From assembly GCF_964656455.1 (NCBI RefSeq), contig NC_135719.1:69242283-69306282 (forward strand): a DNA stretch of 64,000 bases, read 5' to 3'. The DNA is from Halichoerus grypus (taxonomy: Eukaryota > Chordata > Mammalia > Carnivora > Phocidae). Positions within the stretch are counted from its first letter, which is position 1. Each line of letters begins with the position of its first letter. The notes under the pieces were generated by a model, which saw nothing but the letters and a program-made list of their open reading frames with translations, was not told the DNA's origin and ran no database searches. The position numbers were made by a program, and so were the translations under genes. This document shows, one piece after another, positions 29,000 to 40,943 of this stretch.

Positions 29000-29202
29000 T
29001 TTTTTTTTTTAAGATTTATTTATTTATTTGAGAGAGAGAGAGCACAGTGGGGAGGGGCTGAGGGAGAGGGAAAGAGAGTCCCAAGCAGACTCCATGCTGA
29101 GTGCAGAGCCCGACATTGGGCTGGATCTCAGGACCGTGAAATCACAGCCTGAGCCGAAACCAAGAGTTGGAGACTCAACTGACTGAGCCACCCAGGCGGC
29201 CC
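29000..29202 (-). mobile_element. Can-SINE
   Basis: T10 tract, AAGATTTATTTATTTATTTG ... CCACCCAGGCGGCCC. No clear target duplication was found. Confidence 0.9.
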
Positions 29203-30536
29203 TAATTTATTATTTTTAGAAAGTATCAGCAGAGTTCCTATTTTGACAAATGAGATTTAGACTTCTCACATTATGCTTTGCCCACCATTTTTCCCAAATA
29301 GTTTCCCAAATAGTTACAGATTTTGGTAAAATTAAAATTCTGAATTTACTTGAGTATGATTAGGTGAATATTGTTCACTTCTTAGCTAAGTGTTATGCTG
29401 TAGAGTCCTTTCTGTAGAAATGTTTCTTTTCTCTTATTCTTTATAATTTTCTGATTTTCTATGTATCTATCAATGCTTTTCCTCAGTAGCAGTTTCTCCA
29501 AATACTTAAACTCATCAGATAACCTCGTGGTTCCTTTGCTCTCCCCCCAAGGCCTTCCTTTGCAGCCTCATTCTCCTTACAGACTGGACTGGCTGCCCTC
29601 CAGGTTAGAAGCTGTGGCCTGGGACTGACTGTGCCTTTCTGGGTGGAGTTCCACTTCCCGGATCTTAATTCTTCTTTCATTTACTCCTTGACTGGATTGA
29701 CAAACAACTTGCAGCTTTGTAAGAAAGGGTGCATGGAAGGTAAGTCCCCTGAGTCATTGCCCAGCTAACTCTGTTTTCTACTTTTGCACATGATTGAGAA
29801 TTTGGCTAGGTATTTTCAGTTGAAAAGCATTTTCCCTCAGAATTTTTAAGGCATGGTTTCATTGCTTCTAGCATCTGCTATTGTTGAGAAGTATGGTATA
29901 ACTTGATGAACATTCCTTTGTGTGTGACCTATCGTTTCCCTCTGAAAGCTTTTAGGATTTTCTACCCTTCCTTCCTATTCCTCCTGCCCCCAGTTGCAAA
30001 AGCCACATTTATGTGCCTTGGTATGAGTTTATTTTTTTGTTCTTTGCTGAGCACTCAGTGACTCCTTTCAATATAGAGATTTTGCCCTCAGTTCTGGAAT
30101 AGTCTTATATTATTTCTTTGACATTTCTCTCCCTTTCAATTATTTCCTTCCTTCCTCCCTTCCTTCCTTTTTCCTTTCTTTCTTTTTGTGAAACTTCTAA
30201 AAATCCGATGTTAAACCTCCTCTAATTTTATTGTATTTTCCTATTTTTGTTTGTTCTACATACTAGATTTCCTTGATTTTAGATTTAACCCAGCTATTAA
30301 AAATTTAAATTTCTACTCTCATAGTTTTCTACTTTATATTATTTATATATTTATATTATGAAAAATTTCAAACTTACAGAAAAGTTTAAAGAACGGACAT
30401 CCATATAGCTTATGTCTCGATTCAACAATTGTTAACATTTTGTCATCTTTGTTTTACCTATCTGTATTTGTATATATAGATTTTATTTTTTTTGCTGAGC
30501 CATTTGAAAGAATGTTGACAGCATCATGACACTTCA
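29203..30536. other. AT-rich intronic sequence, probable old LINE debris
   Basis: No coding pattern. Parts (30,330-30,480, TCAAACTTACAGAAAAGTTT ... ATTGTTAACATTTTGTCATC) resemble antisense L1M sequence. A CT-rich patch lies at 30,146-30,186. Family calls are uncertain. Confidence 0.5.
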
Positions 30537-30617
30537 CACTTCTCACGACCCTGAGATCATGACCTGAGCCGAAATCAAGAGTTGGACACTTAATCAACTG
30601 AGCCACCCAGACGCCCT
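30537..30617 (-). mobile_element. Truncated Can-SINE (head only)
   Basis: CACGACCCTGAGATCATGAC ... GAGCCACCCAGACGCCC; the A-tail half is missing. Confidence 0.85.
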
Positions 30618-31352
30618 GAGAAAACACTTTGATTACATTTTTGAAAAGGCAGAATGAGGAAAAAAGGAACATTTAAAAATCAATATCAACAGAAAGGTTA
30701 TGGTTAATATGATAGAAATAAATCCAATATATTTTCATAAAATATATATATGTTATATATATAATAAATGTTCATAATCAGTGTAAATTGACTAAAACCT
30801 TCAGTTAAAAGACAAAGGTTTTCAGATTAGATTTTTTTTCTAAACTCTAAGCAGTTTATAAGAAACACACCCCAGACATGAGGACATAGAAATCTATAGC
30901 TAGTCTATCCAACAACGAAACACTAAGATTGAGTTCCCTTTAAAATTGGGAGCTGGACAGATTCTGTTATCTCCTTTATTATTAACATGCTGCTGGAGGT
31001 TTTAGCCAGTGCAGTAAAACAGGAATTAGGTTGCTGAATACAGTTGCGCATAATGTACTGGGTGGTCCTGTCATTATTTACAAATGACCTTACTATCTAT
31101 ATAGAAACAGAACCTAAGACAAATAACTTGGGATCTACAGTTAAATTGTTAGAATTACTAAGTTTAGCAAATATATTGGATATAAAAGTCAAATGCATGT
31201 TTATGCCTGAGAAATTGAGTACAATTTTAAGAAAGATGCCCTTCCTAAAAACAACAAAAACAAAAGGTGCCTAGGAAGAAATCTGACAAAGGATGTTCAA
31301 GACCTTTGTGGAGAAAATTATCAAAGAACTTGATTAAAAGATACTAAAGGAG

Positions 31353-31547
31353 GGCGCCTTGGTGGCTCAGTCAGTTGAACGTCTGCCTTTGGCTCGGGTC
31401 ATGATCTTGGGGTCCTAGGATGGAGCCCTGCATCGGGCTCCCTGCTCAGCGGGGAGCCTGCTTCTCCCTCTCCCACTCCCCCTGCTTGTGTTCCCTTTCT
31501 CGCTGTGTCTCTCTCTGTCAAATAAATAAATAGAATATTAAAAAAAT
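31353..31547 (+). mobile_element. Can-SINE inside L1
   Basis: Perfect 15-bp target duplication AAGATACTAAAGGAG at 31,338-31,352 and 31,548-31,562. Confidence 0.97.
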
Positions 31548-32068
31548 AAGATACTAAAGGAGACTCGATTAAATGGAGAGATATCCCTTCTTCATGGATA
31601 GGAAGACTCAATATTGTCAAGACATGCATTCTTCCCAGATTGATTCAATGCAATCTCAGTGAAAATCCCAACAGGATTTTTTTGTGGAACTCAACATCCT
31701 GATTCTAAAGTTTAAATGGAAAGGCAAAGAGCCAGATATAGTTAAAACAATACTGGAGAAGAAAAACAAGTTGGGAGTACTTGCTCTACTGAATGTCAAG
31801 ACTTGTTGGCAGGTGTGGAGTCGGCACAAAGATCAGTAAACACAAGTGGAACACGGTAGAGACCGCGGAAACAGAACCACACCTTGGTAGACATTTGCCC
31901 TGTTTAAAAAGTAACATTACAGAATAGTTGGAAAAACAACAAAATGTGATCCCTATCTTATATAAGAAAAATCATTTCTAGATGGATTATAGACCCAAAT
32001 ATAAAGGCAGAAAAATTAAGTTTCTAAATGATAATAAAGAAGAATGACTTTGGTTTAGGAAAAACTTT

Positions 32069-32286
32069 TTTTTAATTTTAATTTTAATTTTTTGAGAGAG
32101 AGAGAGCATGCATGAGAGCGGGGGTGGGGGGTGGAGGGTCAGAGGCAGAGGGAGAGAGAGAATCTTAAGCAGGCTCCACACCCAGAGCAGAGCCCAATGT
32201 GGGGCTCGATCTCACGACCCTGAGATCATGACCTGAGCCAAAATTAAGAGTTGGAGGTTAACTGATGGAGCTACCCATGTGCCCCT
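32069..32286 (-). mobile_element. Can-SINE inside L1
   Basis: Divergent minus copy ending GAGCTACCCATGTGCCCCT; flanks AGGAAAAACTTT and AAGAAAAACTTT. Confidence 0.92.
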
Positions 32287-32454
32287 AAGAAAAACTTTCT
32301 TAACAGAACATAAAAAGCACTAGCTATAAAGGAAAAAAATAGTAAATTAAGAATTTAGAACTTTTAATTAAGAGATTTTAATTAAGAATTTTTAAACTAA
32401 GAAAGCCCTTAAGAGAGTGAAAAGGCAAGTCACAAAGTGGGAGAAAATATATTT

Positions 32455-32643
32455 TTTAAAGATTTTATTTATTTATTTGACAGAGACAGCAAGTGAGCAC
32501 AAGCAGGGGGAGCAGCAGAGGGAGAGGGAGAAGCAGGCTCCCCGCTGCGTAAGGAGCCCGATGCGGGGCTCGATCCTAGGACCCTGGGATCATGACCTGA
32601 GCTGAAGTAAGATGCTTAACCGACTGAGCCACCCAGGTGCCCC
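32455..32643 (-). mobile_element. Can-SINE inside L1
   Basis: Minus copy; imperfect flanks AGAAAATATATTT and AGAAGATATTTA. Confidence 0.92.
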
Positions 32644-32888
32644 AAGAAGATATTTATAACACATCTAACCAATAAAAAATCAGCATCCAAAGATGCCTAC
32701 AATTCAAGTTGAACAAGACAAACTCAACAGAAAAACTAGCAAAGACAGGTATTTAATGGACAGCGAGGTAACAAATGGTCAAGAAATACAAGAATGTATG
32801 AAAAGATGCTCTGCCTCATTCATAATCAGGGAAATGCATTTTTTCATACATTTCTTGGCTGTTTCTGTCCCTGCCCTCCCATTTTCAG

Positions 32889-33086
32889 TTTTTTTTTTTT
32901 TTTTAGATTTTATTTATTCATTTGAGACACAGAGATACAGAGAGAGAGAGAAAGCATGAGCTGGGAGAGGGAGAAGCAAGCTCCTTGCTGAGCCAGGAGC
33001 CAGATGTGGGGCTTGATCCCAGGACCCTGGGATCATGACCTGAGCTGAAGGCAGACGCTTAACCATCTGAGCCACCCAGGCGCCCC
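32889..33086 (-). mobile_element. Can-SINE
   Basis: T16 tract then AGATTTTATTTATTCATTTG ... CCACCCAGGCGCCCC, flanked by CCCATTTT copies. Confidence 0.93.
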
Positions 33087-33339
33087 CCATTTTTAGCATT
33101 TTACTGCTGAGCTATTTCAGCTTCTTCGCTATGATGTCTAGATCTCTGTCCCTGTCAGTAGGAGCTGCTGTCTTGTGGAATATAAGGGGAGGCAGTCCTA
33201 ATTATTTATTGAATTTACACTTTCACCAGAACTTACCTCCCCCACCCCACCCCAGCACGGCACCATCATGACTACCGAGTCAAGAGAGGGCTGGCTCTCA
33301 ATGGGGTACCTCATTTTGCCTTTGAATTACCGTCATCAT

Positions 33340-33570
33340 TATTTATTGATTCACTGTGTTCAGTATGTCATTTACAACATGCCATTTAATCCTTACAACA
33401 ACTTTATGGAAGTAAGGATTTTCATATTCTTTTCACAGATGAGGAAACTGAGACCTGAAAATGGTCAGTAACCTGCCCGAGGCCACCTTGTTAAGAGGTG
33501 GAGTTGGGATTCGAATCAAGTTTGTCTGGCTTCGAAGCCTGTGCCCTTCATCACTGAGTTATGCTCTAGT
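33340..33570 (-). mobile_element. MIR SINE fossil, antisense
   Basis: TTTTCACAGATGAGGAAACT, GAGACCTGAAAATGGTCAGT and CGAATCAAGTTTGTCTGGCT follow the reverse MIR layout. Confidence 0.75.
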
Positions 33571-33889
33571 CCTTTGCTGTCGCGGCTCCTAGGAATTACT
33601 ACCTTACCTTGAACGCCTACTAGGACTTCAAGGGTGCTAGCTCAGAACAGCTACACAATGACAGTATCACTATGCCCGTTATGGGCAGAACATCTTTCAT
33701 ACATTCATGTATTTCTGGATCTTTGTTACTTGCTGTCCGTGAAATACCTGTCTTTTGCTAATTTTTCCATTGGGTTTGTCTTTTTCAAGTTGAATTGTAG
33801 GCATCTTTGGATACAGATTGTTTAAGGGTTAGATGTGCTATAAATATCTTCTCCCACTTCATGGTTGCCTTTTCACTCTCTAAAGGGCT

Positions 33890-34101
33890 TTTAAAAAAAA
33901 AAAAAAGATTTTATTTATTTATTTGTCAGAGAGAGAGAGAGCACAAGCAGGGGGAGTGGCAAGCAGGGGGAGTGGCAGGCAGAGGGAGAAGCAGGCTTCC
34001 TGCAGAGCAAGGAGCCAGATGCTGGGCTTGATCCCAGGACTCGGGGATCATGACCTGAGCCAAAGGCAGACACTTAACTGACTGAGCCACCCAGGTGTCC
34101 C
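33890..34101 (-). mobile_element. Can-SINE with short internal duplication
   Basis: Minus copy; AAGCAGGGGGAGTGGC occurs twice in tandem (33,945-33,978), so it is slightly longer than normal. Confidence 0.93.
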
Positions 34102-34102
34102 T

Positions 34103-34227
34103 ACTTTTTTTTTTTTTTTAAAGTAGGCTCCACACCCAGCGTGGAGCCCAACATGGGGCTTTAACTCACAACCCTGAGATTAAGACCTGAGCTGAGATTG
34201 AGTCAGACGCTTAACACCCAGGCATCT
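34103..34227 (-). mobile_element. Short Can-SINE
   Basis: T13 tract, AAAGTAGGCTCCACACCCAG ... CACCCAGGCATCTT; abuts the preceding SINE. Confidence 0.88.
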
Positions 34228-34254
34228 TAAGGGTATTTATTAATTTAAACTTTT

Positions 34255-34438
34255 TAAAAAAAGATTTATTTATTTATTTGAGGCGGGGAGGGGCAGAGGG
34301 AGAGGGAGAAATAGTCTTTTAAGCAGACTCCACACTGAGCATGGAGCCCCATGTGGGACTCAATCCCATGACCCCGAGATCACACCTGAGCCAAACCAAG
34401 AGTCAGTCGCCCAACCGACTATGCCACCCATGCATCCC
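34255..34438 (-). mobile_element. Can-SINE
   Basis: AAGATTTATTTATTTATTTG ... GCCACCCATGCATCCC. Third SINE of a 0.55 kb cluster, all in one orientation. Confidence 0.9.
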
Positions 34439-35197
34439 TAATTTGACTTGTTAGTGGCTGAGCCAGCCAGGGTTCAGACCAGGTCTGTTTGGTTCTAAAT
34501 TTAGTTTTCTTAACCACTCTGCAGGATGCCCTCAGGTCTTCCTCTTTGTAGCCAGCCCAGTGATCCCACTTCTCTCTAAACTGTCTGACAGAAGAGGACA
34601 CTCTCAGTCAGGTTGCAAGCAGCCCTCCTCCTGAGCTGGGTTCAGGAAAGATAAGTAACATCCCTGGGAGAAGAAGCTACGTAGCCAGCGACTGGGCTCC
34701 TAACCCTGGAAACAGAGGGCTCACTGCACACTGCCTGGGTTTTCCTATAGTTCTTTCTTTCCTCTCATTCCACACTGGCAGGGAGTAGCTTTTATTTTAT
34801 GCCAACCTAGAGTTTCTTCTTTTCAGAGTTGAGTAACGGTGAGCCAAGTGACCCCCTGGCTGGGAAGATACCCAGGGAAGAGTGTTATTTATGCAGGGGC
34901 TGGGGCACGTGGAAGGGACTGTGAGAGCAAGAGACCTCTGTTGTCACCCCGGGTTGTCAGGAAGCTTCCAACCTCGGGGTACCGATGCAGTGGCCAAGCA
35001 CTGGGTGCTCGGGAGGCGGTGGTCCTCTATACTCCACATTTCACCCCTTTCCATTAGCTTTGTTTCAGACTGAAAGGAACCAGGCTACTTGCAAAAATGA
35101 TTCATTCCAGGTCTGGGGGAAGAAATGTACAAGACAAGCCTGGGACATTTTGGTGTGGCCAGAAAACAGGATGCTATTTAAGATTAATGGGGTTGGG

Positions 35198-35361
35198 ACG
35201 CCTGGGGTTAAGCGTCTGCCTTCGGCTCAGGTCATGATCCCAGGGTTCTCGATCGAGCCCCATGTCAGGCTCCCTGCTTATCGGGAGACTGCTTCTCCCT
35301 CTCCCTCTGCCTGCCGCTTCCCCTGCTTGTGCTGTCTCTCTCTCTCTCTCTCTCTCTCAAG
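35198..35361 (+). mobile_element. Can-SINE, plus-strand half of an inverted pair
   Basis: GACGCCTGGGGTTAAGCGTC (the GGTGGCTCA part is deleted) through the TC tract (35,333-35,358). The A-tail is absent and the copy fuses to an oppositely oriented fragment. Confidence 0.9.
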
Positions 35362-35362
35362 T

Positions 35363-35424
35363 AACCTGGGATCATGACCTGAGCCGAAGGCAGACGCTTA
35401 ACGACTGAGCCACCCAGGTGCCCT
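35363..35424 (-). mobile_element. Can-SINE head fragment, minus half of an inverted pair
   Basis: CCTGGGATCATGACCTGAGC ... CCACCCAGGTGCCC with no body or tail. Its first 38 bases are the exact reverse complement of 35,207-35,244. Confidence 0.9.
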
Positions 35425-35574
35425 ATAAGGAATTTTTGAGAGCAGTTTTAATACTATCTTCCTGGTATTCTGGGGAATATAATAAACTTCTAAAAGTTGT
35501 GATGGTGATTATTTAGATTTGAAGTTGGGATGAAAATGGTAAAGCAAGTGTCAGCTTCTCTTTCTTTTTTTGTT

Positions 35575-36208
35575 TTGGCTTTTTAAATTTTTATCTTAAT
35601 TCCAGTTAACATACAGTGTAATATTAGTTTCAGGTGTACAATATAATGATTCAACAATTCCATACATCACCTGCTGCTCACCTCACACGTGCCCTCCCTA
35701 ATCTACATCACCTATTTCACCCATCCCCCCACCCACCTCCCCTCTGGTAACCACCAGTTTGTTTTCGATAATTAAGAATCTGTTTTTTAATTTGTCTCTT
35801 TCTCTTTTCCCCCATTTGCTGATTTGTTTCTTAAATTCCACATACGAGTGAAAACGTATGGTATTTGTCTTTCTCTGACTTATTTCGCTTAGCATTATAC
35901 TCTGGCTCCATCCATGTCGTTGCAAATGGCAAGATTTTTTTTTTTATGGCTGAATAATAGTCCTATATATATATACATCCCACCTCTTCTTTATCCATTC
36001 ATCTATGGATGGAAACTTGGGCTGCTTCCATTTCTTGGCTATTGTAAATAATGCTGTTATAAACATAGGGGTGCATGTATCCCTTTGAATTTGTGTTTTT
36101 GTATTCTCTGGGTAAATATTCAGTAGCGTGATTGTTGGATCATAGGGCAGTTCTATTTTTAACTTTTTGAGTAAGCTCCATACTGTTTTCCACAGTGCCT
36201 GCACCATG
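35575..36208 (-). mobile_element. LINE-1 3' end
   Basis: The minus strand encodes the ORF2 C-terminus (LPYDPTITLLNIYPENTKTQ ... FPSIDEWIKKRWD with breaks), followed by the carnivore L1 3' UTR reading outward. Confidence 0.88.
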
Positions 36209-36519
36209 TGTCAGCTTCTCTTAAGCAGGGCACTCTCCAGGTGTTAGCTGGGGCTTCACAGTCCCTCAGAGATCCGGAACTCCCACCTCATAGCGTCTGA
36301 GAGGAGAGGCCTCCCCCCACCAGCATTCAGGGGGTTCCGGGCAGTTGCTTCCGTATGGCTCTCTCTTTCCCCACTACCGCGCTTTCCACACTCTGGCCTC
36401 TGGGTGTGCTGGCTCATCCTGTCTGTGTAACTGAAGGCACTTCCTCCCTTTACCAACAAGTTACTTTTTACTCACCCCAGGCATTTCACAAGTTCGTGAG
36501 TAAAGATGTCTTTGGGTGT

Positions 36520-36709
36520 TGGGGCTCCTGGGTGACTCAGTCGTTAAGCATCTGTCTTCGGCTCAGGTCATGATCCCAGGGTCCTGGGATCGAGCCCCGC
36601 ATTGGGCTCCCTGCTCAGCGGGAAGCCTGCTTCTCCCTCTCCCTCTGCCCCTCCCCCCGTTTGTGCTTTCTCACTCATTTTCTTTCAAATAAATAAATAA
36701 AATCTTAAA
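36520..36709 (+). mobile_element. Can-SINE
   Basis: Plus copy with target duplication AAGATGTCTTTGGGTGT at about 36,503-36,519 and 36,711-36,727. Confidence 0.95.
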
Positions 36710-37089
36710 AAAGATGTCTTTGGGTGTCAGGTCAAGCGGAGGGATGACACTGGGGTATGTGGCCTCTTGCCCTGTTGCTTCCCCCCCACCCCACTTGGGT
36801 TTCTGTTCTGGCTCCTTCCCTCTTGTAAATAAACTAGCATTTTTCTCCCCCACTATAAACAACAATCATGTCCACCCCCAGAGAGAAATTATTCTTTTTG
36901 TAATTATAAGAATCTTCCTAATTTTTCCTTATGAATTTTCCTTATGAAGAGAAAAGCTGGAGTCTGCCATGCTAAGGATTCACATTTTGTTAAGCACATT
37001 TGGCTAAGTATCTGTAAAAAAAAATCAGATAATTTTGTAGTGGTAACAAGACCTGACCTGAAAAATGTAATGATTATTATCACTATTTT

Positions 37090-37180
37090 TGTTTATTTAA
37101 GTAATCTCTACACCCAACGTGGGCCTCATGACCCCGAGATCAAGTCCCATGCTCTTCCGACGGAGCCAGCCAGATGCCCC
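37090..37180 (-). mobile_element. Short, degraded Can-SINE
   Basis: AAGTAATCTCTACACCCAAC ... GGAGCCAGCCAGATGCCCC; heavily diverged. Confidence 0.75.
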
Positions 37181-37189
37181 TATTTATTA

Positions 37190-37683
37190 CTATTTTTTAT
37201 TGAAGTATAATTAACACAGTGTTATATTAGTTTCAGGTGTACAACATTCAGGTGATTCAACAATTCTATACATTACATTAATCAGTGCTCACCTCATTAA
37301 GTGTAGTCACCATCTGTCACCAAACAACTATTACAGTCTTATTGACTATATTCCCTATGTTGTACTTTTCAGTTCCATGACTTATTTATTTTATAACTGG
37401 AAGTTTTTACCTCTTAATCCCTTTTATCTATTTCACCCATTCCCCGACCCACTTCCCTCCTGGTAACCACCAGTTTGTTTAATGTATTTAAGAGTCTTTT
37501 TGTTTGTGTGTCTCTTTCTTTATTTGTTCATTTGTTTTGTTTCTTAGATTCCACATTTGAGGGAAATCATTTAGTATTTGTCTTTCTCTGTCTGACTTAT
37601 TTCACTTAGTATTATACTCTCTAGGTCCATCCACTACGTTGTAAATGGCAATATTTCATTCTTTTTTATGGCTGAGTAATATT

Positions 37684-37731
<48 letters not shown>

Positions 37732-38070
37732 TGGGCACTTATGTTGCTTCCATATCTTGGCTATTGTAAATAATACTGCAGTAAACATAGGGGTGCATAT
37801 ATTTTTTTGAATTAGTGTTTTTGTTTTCTTTGGGTAAATACCCAGTAGTGGAATTATTGGATCATAATGTATTTCTATTTTTAATTTTTTGAGGAACCTG
37901 TTTTCCACAGTGGCTGTACCAATTTACATTCCCACCAACAGTGCACAAGGGTTCCTTTTTCTCCACATCCTCGCCAACATTTGTTACTTCTATGGCCTTT
38001 GGATTCTAGCCATTCTAACAAAGTGATATTTCATTGCTTTTGATTTGCATTTCCCTGATGAAATTGGGCA
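37190..38070 (-). mobile_element. LINE-1 3' end with (TG)n insertion
   Basis: The minus strand has the ORF2 C-terminal pattern ([20 protein letters not shown] ... FTIAKIWKQHKCP) followed by the 3' UTR. A long TG microsatellite sits inside it at 37,686-37,729. Confidence 0.87.
37686..37729. repeat. (TG)n microsatellite
   Basis: About 21 uninterrupted TG units, the longest dinucleotide run in the window. Confidence 0.95.
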
Positions 38071-38412
38071 AGAGTAATCAGTTTCTCAGAGGCCCTGTTT
38101 CTCTTCTGTCTAGGGGTTTGTCATCAGAAAATTTGGCTCAACAATTGGGAAGTGTTGTATGGTTTGCTTGCTTTCTGATTCTAGAAATAGATCATAGAAG
38201 GAAGGGCAAAAGGAATCCATTTGGCCTGGAGACTCAATGCATGAAGCTCCCTAGTAGAGGAGGAAAAGAGTGAGGTAGCACTGGTGAGTGAGTGGGAAGA
38301 GATTATGGGTGTGCCTGGACAGAGGGCCTGGCTGTCCCTTCTTTGAGGAGGGAAAGGCTGAAAGTACAGCATCATCTTAACTAGAATTATAGGTGGCTTG
38401 AATAATTCTCCC

Positions 38413-38453
38413 CTTATCATCATCACCATCACCACCACCACCACCACCACCAT
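38413..38453. repeat. (CAC/CAT)n trinucleotide repeat
   Basis: atcatcatcaccatcaccac followed by further CAC units; directly visible. Confidence 0.9.
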
Positions 38454-38978
38454 CCAATTGAAGTAAGTACTACTTGATTGCGAATACTCAGATTGGCTTT
38501 CAGTGATTCTGTGCCTCACATAGTAAAAGCAGGAAGGGCCTCTCCTAGGACACAGTCTCCACTTCAGACTGCTCGAACCTGGTAAAGGTTACGACGTCTA
38601 TGGAATGCATGGGAAGCTTAGGTCTCCAAGAAGTGCTTTACACTTCAGAAATTTCTGGAATCATTTCACTGTTTCAATGTCAATCAACTTGTGTGATTGC
38701 CCTTTCTGGACCTTAATCACTTCACCTGTACGTGAGGGGGTGTTGGTGGTGGGGGCACAGTTTGAAACAGACTGGTCTTCTGGTGCCCCCCAAGGTCACA
38801 CTGACAATGACAGTACACATTTTAGGACTGACGTAGAGCCTAGAGCATAACAGACCCTTACGTTGTTCTGAGTAATATGCAAGTCTAGCTTTTAAGACTA
38901 AAATCCACCAATGATTTCACTAAAAACAGCATCTGTGCTTTTTTTTTCTCTGCAGTAGTATTAGAAAAGACTTTTAGG

Positions 38979-39104
38979 GGGCGCCTGGGTGGCTAGTTGT
39001 TTAAGTGTCTAACTCTTGATCTCAAGCTCAGGTAGTGAGTTCAAGCCCTGAGTTGGTTTCCACGCTGGGCATGGAGCCTACTGAAAATAAATAAATAAAT
39101 AAAA
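38979..39104 (+). mobile_element. Short Can-SINE
   Basis: GGGGCGCCTGGGTGGCTAG ... GAGCCTACTGAAAATAAATA; flanks AAGACTTTTAGG and AAGGCTTTTAGG. Confidence 0.92.
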
Positions 39105-39339
39105 AGGCTTTTAGGAACACCCCCACCGCCTTGGAGTGCTGGGCTGCCCTTAGCTCTTAATGCTCAATGCCCTCAGCTGTGGGTTTTCATTCACCACCAG
39201 CAGCTGAGTACCCACTGTGGGCCTGGTCCTTCCCTGGCTAAGGGGGTCCAGAGATGACCAGGAAGGGTTCCAGTTCTCAGCAGATGGGGAACAGACGTGT
39301 GAAAGCTTGAAGGAAGTGATACCTGAGCAGTGGAGAGAG

Positions 39340-39700
39340 GGTGAGGGGGAGCAGATCAGATAAAAACAAGGTCATTCCAAACAGAGAGCATGAGCAAAGG
39401 CCTTGAGATACAGGATCTGGAGCAACAGCAGCTGAATGTGTCGGGGTCCAACGGGAGAGGGTGAAGATGAGATGGACAGGTAGGCGGGGGCCTGCGTGGG
39501 AGGGCCTGTAGCTCAGCTAAGGAGTTTGGACTTATCCTGGAGGCATGTGGGGAGGGGAGAACAGTGTCATCGAAGATACTGCAACAGGGATGTGACATGT
39601 CCCAGTCCTCTAGCAGCAGGGCAGGGACTGGGCTGCGGAATGAAGTTCTTGCCAGTCCTTTCTTCTAAACTGAGGGTCCTCAGGGCAGTCACAGGACTTA
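39340..39700. other. Old interspersed repeat, family unassigned
   Basis: GAGAGCATGAGCAAAGGCCT, TGAGATACAGGATCTGGAG and GGAGTTTGGACTTATCCTGG recur genome-wide in mammals as an old medium-length repeat. I cannot name the family with certainty. Confidence 0.5.
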
Positions 39701-39852
39701 CCACAGAACTATCAGGAGAGGAAAGGAGCCTTGGACATTGCATCTCAGGTTAGAAAGAAAAACATGGCTCATCAATGGCACTAGGTCCCAGAGTAACTTG
39801 ATTAAGCTAATGAATAGCACTGGGCCTCAGCTTCAATGATCTCCTCAGTGTG

Positions 39853-39881
39853 TGGTGTGTGTGTGTGTGTGTGTGTGTGTA
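39853..39881. repeat. (GT)n microsatellite
   Basis: About 14 TG units followed by a G run. Confidence 0.9.
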
Positions 39882-40013
39882 GGGGGGCGTTCTCTCCCTG
39901 GATGGGGTTAGCTCCCCTTGTCTTGTGATCCCATAGTATTTGAATGTTCTCTCTTGACAGCCTTCCCTTCAGGATTCTAGACTCCAGGACAGCAGGAATT
40001 TTTATTTTTCTTT

Positions 40014-40225
40014 CTTTTTTAAAAGATTTATTTATTTATTTATTTGGGGCGGGGAGTGAGCAGGGGGAGGGGCAGAGGGAGAGTGAGAATCTCAAGCAGA
40101 CTCCCTGCTGAGCGCAGAGCCCGACGACCACGACGATGTGGGGCTCCATCCCAGGACCCTGAGATCATGACCTGAGCTGAAATCAAGATCTGGATGCTTA
40201 ACCGACTGAGCCACCCAGGTGCCCC
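40014..40225 (-). mobile_element. Can-SINE
   Basis: Minus copy ending CCACCCAGGTGCCCC, 0.7 kb downstream of exon 1 in transcript order; flanks AATTTTTATTTTTCTT/AATTTTTGTCTTTCTT. Confidence 0.93.
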
Positions 40226-40943
40226 AATTTTTGTCTTTCTTGTTCACTGTTGTCTCCTCAGTCAATTGCCCACTTTCTGGCTCTAGCAGATGCCCAATAA
40301 ATTCCTTGAATTAAGAATAAGAGTCATATGGGAGGTCTGATCAGAGAGGGGAGTAGGGGGATAGGATTTTCGGTCTGATAGATCACTATAAATGAAACCT
40401 GGAGGCTGGAAGAGTTACCTAAAGAGAAGGGGTTTTAATCCGGGCTGTCATGTCCTCTCTGGATGTACTTCCTCTGTGTGCCCTTCTCGTTTGTGGGGTG
40501 AGGTATGTGGACAAAAATGATTGCTAGGATTTCTTCTCATCCTAACATTTAATGCTAGAAAAAGTGGTCTTTGCTGGCTACTCTCCTCTTTCCAGGGCTT
40601 CTGTGTTGCAGAAAGTCATGGCTACTGACAAACTAAGGAACAACATCATGATTTTAGCCCGAGAAATGGAAGGACTCTTACAAAGACTTGTTCTGGGAAA
40701 GGGATGCTTACTTTGATAGGATGAATTAAACTGAGTTCCCATTACTTTTATACAAAGCAAGATGTTTTTCAGAAAAAGAGAGCAAGAGAGTGAGAATGGG
40801 CCTGGCCTCCACTGAGGACAGAGCCCACGGGGCTGCCAGGATCCTTCCCCCTCCTGCCCATGTGCACTGTGGAGCTGCGGGGAGGTGCTGAGGGGGAGGA
40901 CTTCTCGGAGGGAAAAAAAACCCCAAGCCTGCGAGCTACTCAC

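Larger units (their letters stand above)
30840..32850 (+). mobile_element. LINE-1 ORF2 remnant with nested SINEs
   Basis: Plus-strand ORF2-like text: CTGGAGGTTTTAGCCAGTGC, GGATGTTCAAGACCTTTGTG, CTTCTTCATGGATAGGAAGA, ATTGATTCAATGCAATCTCA. No intact frame. Three Can-SINEs interrupt it. Confidence 0.85.
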
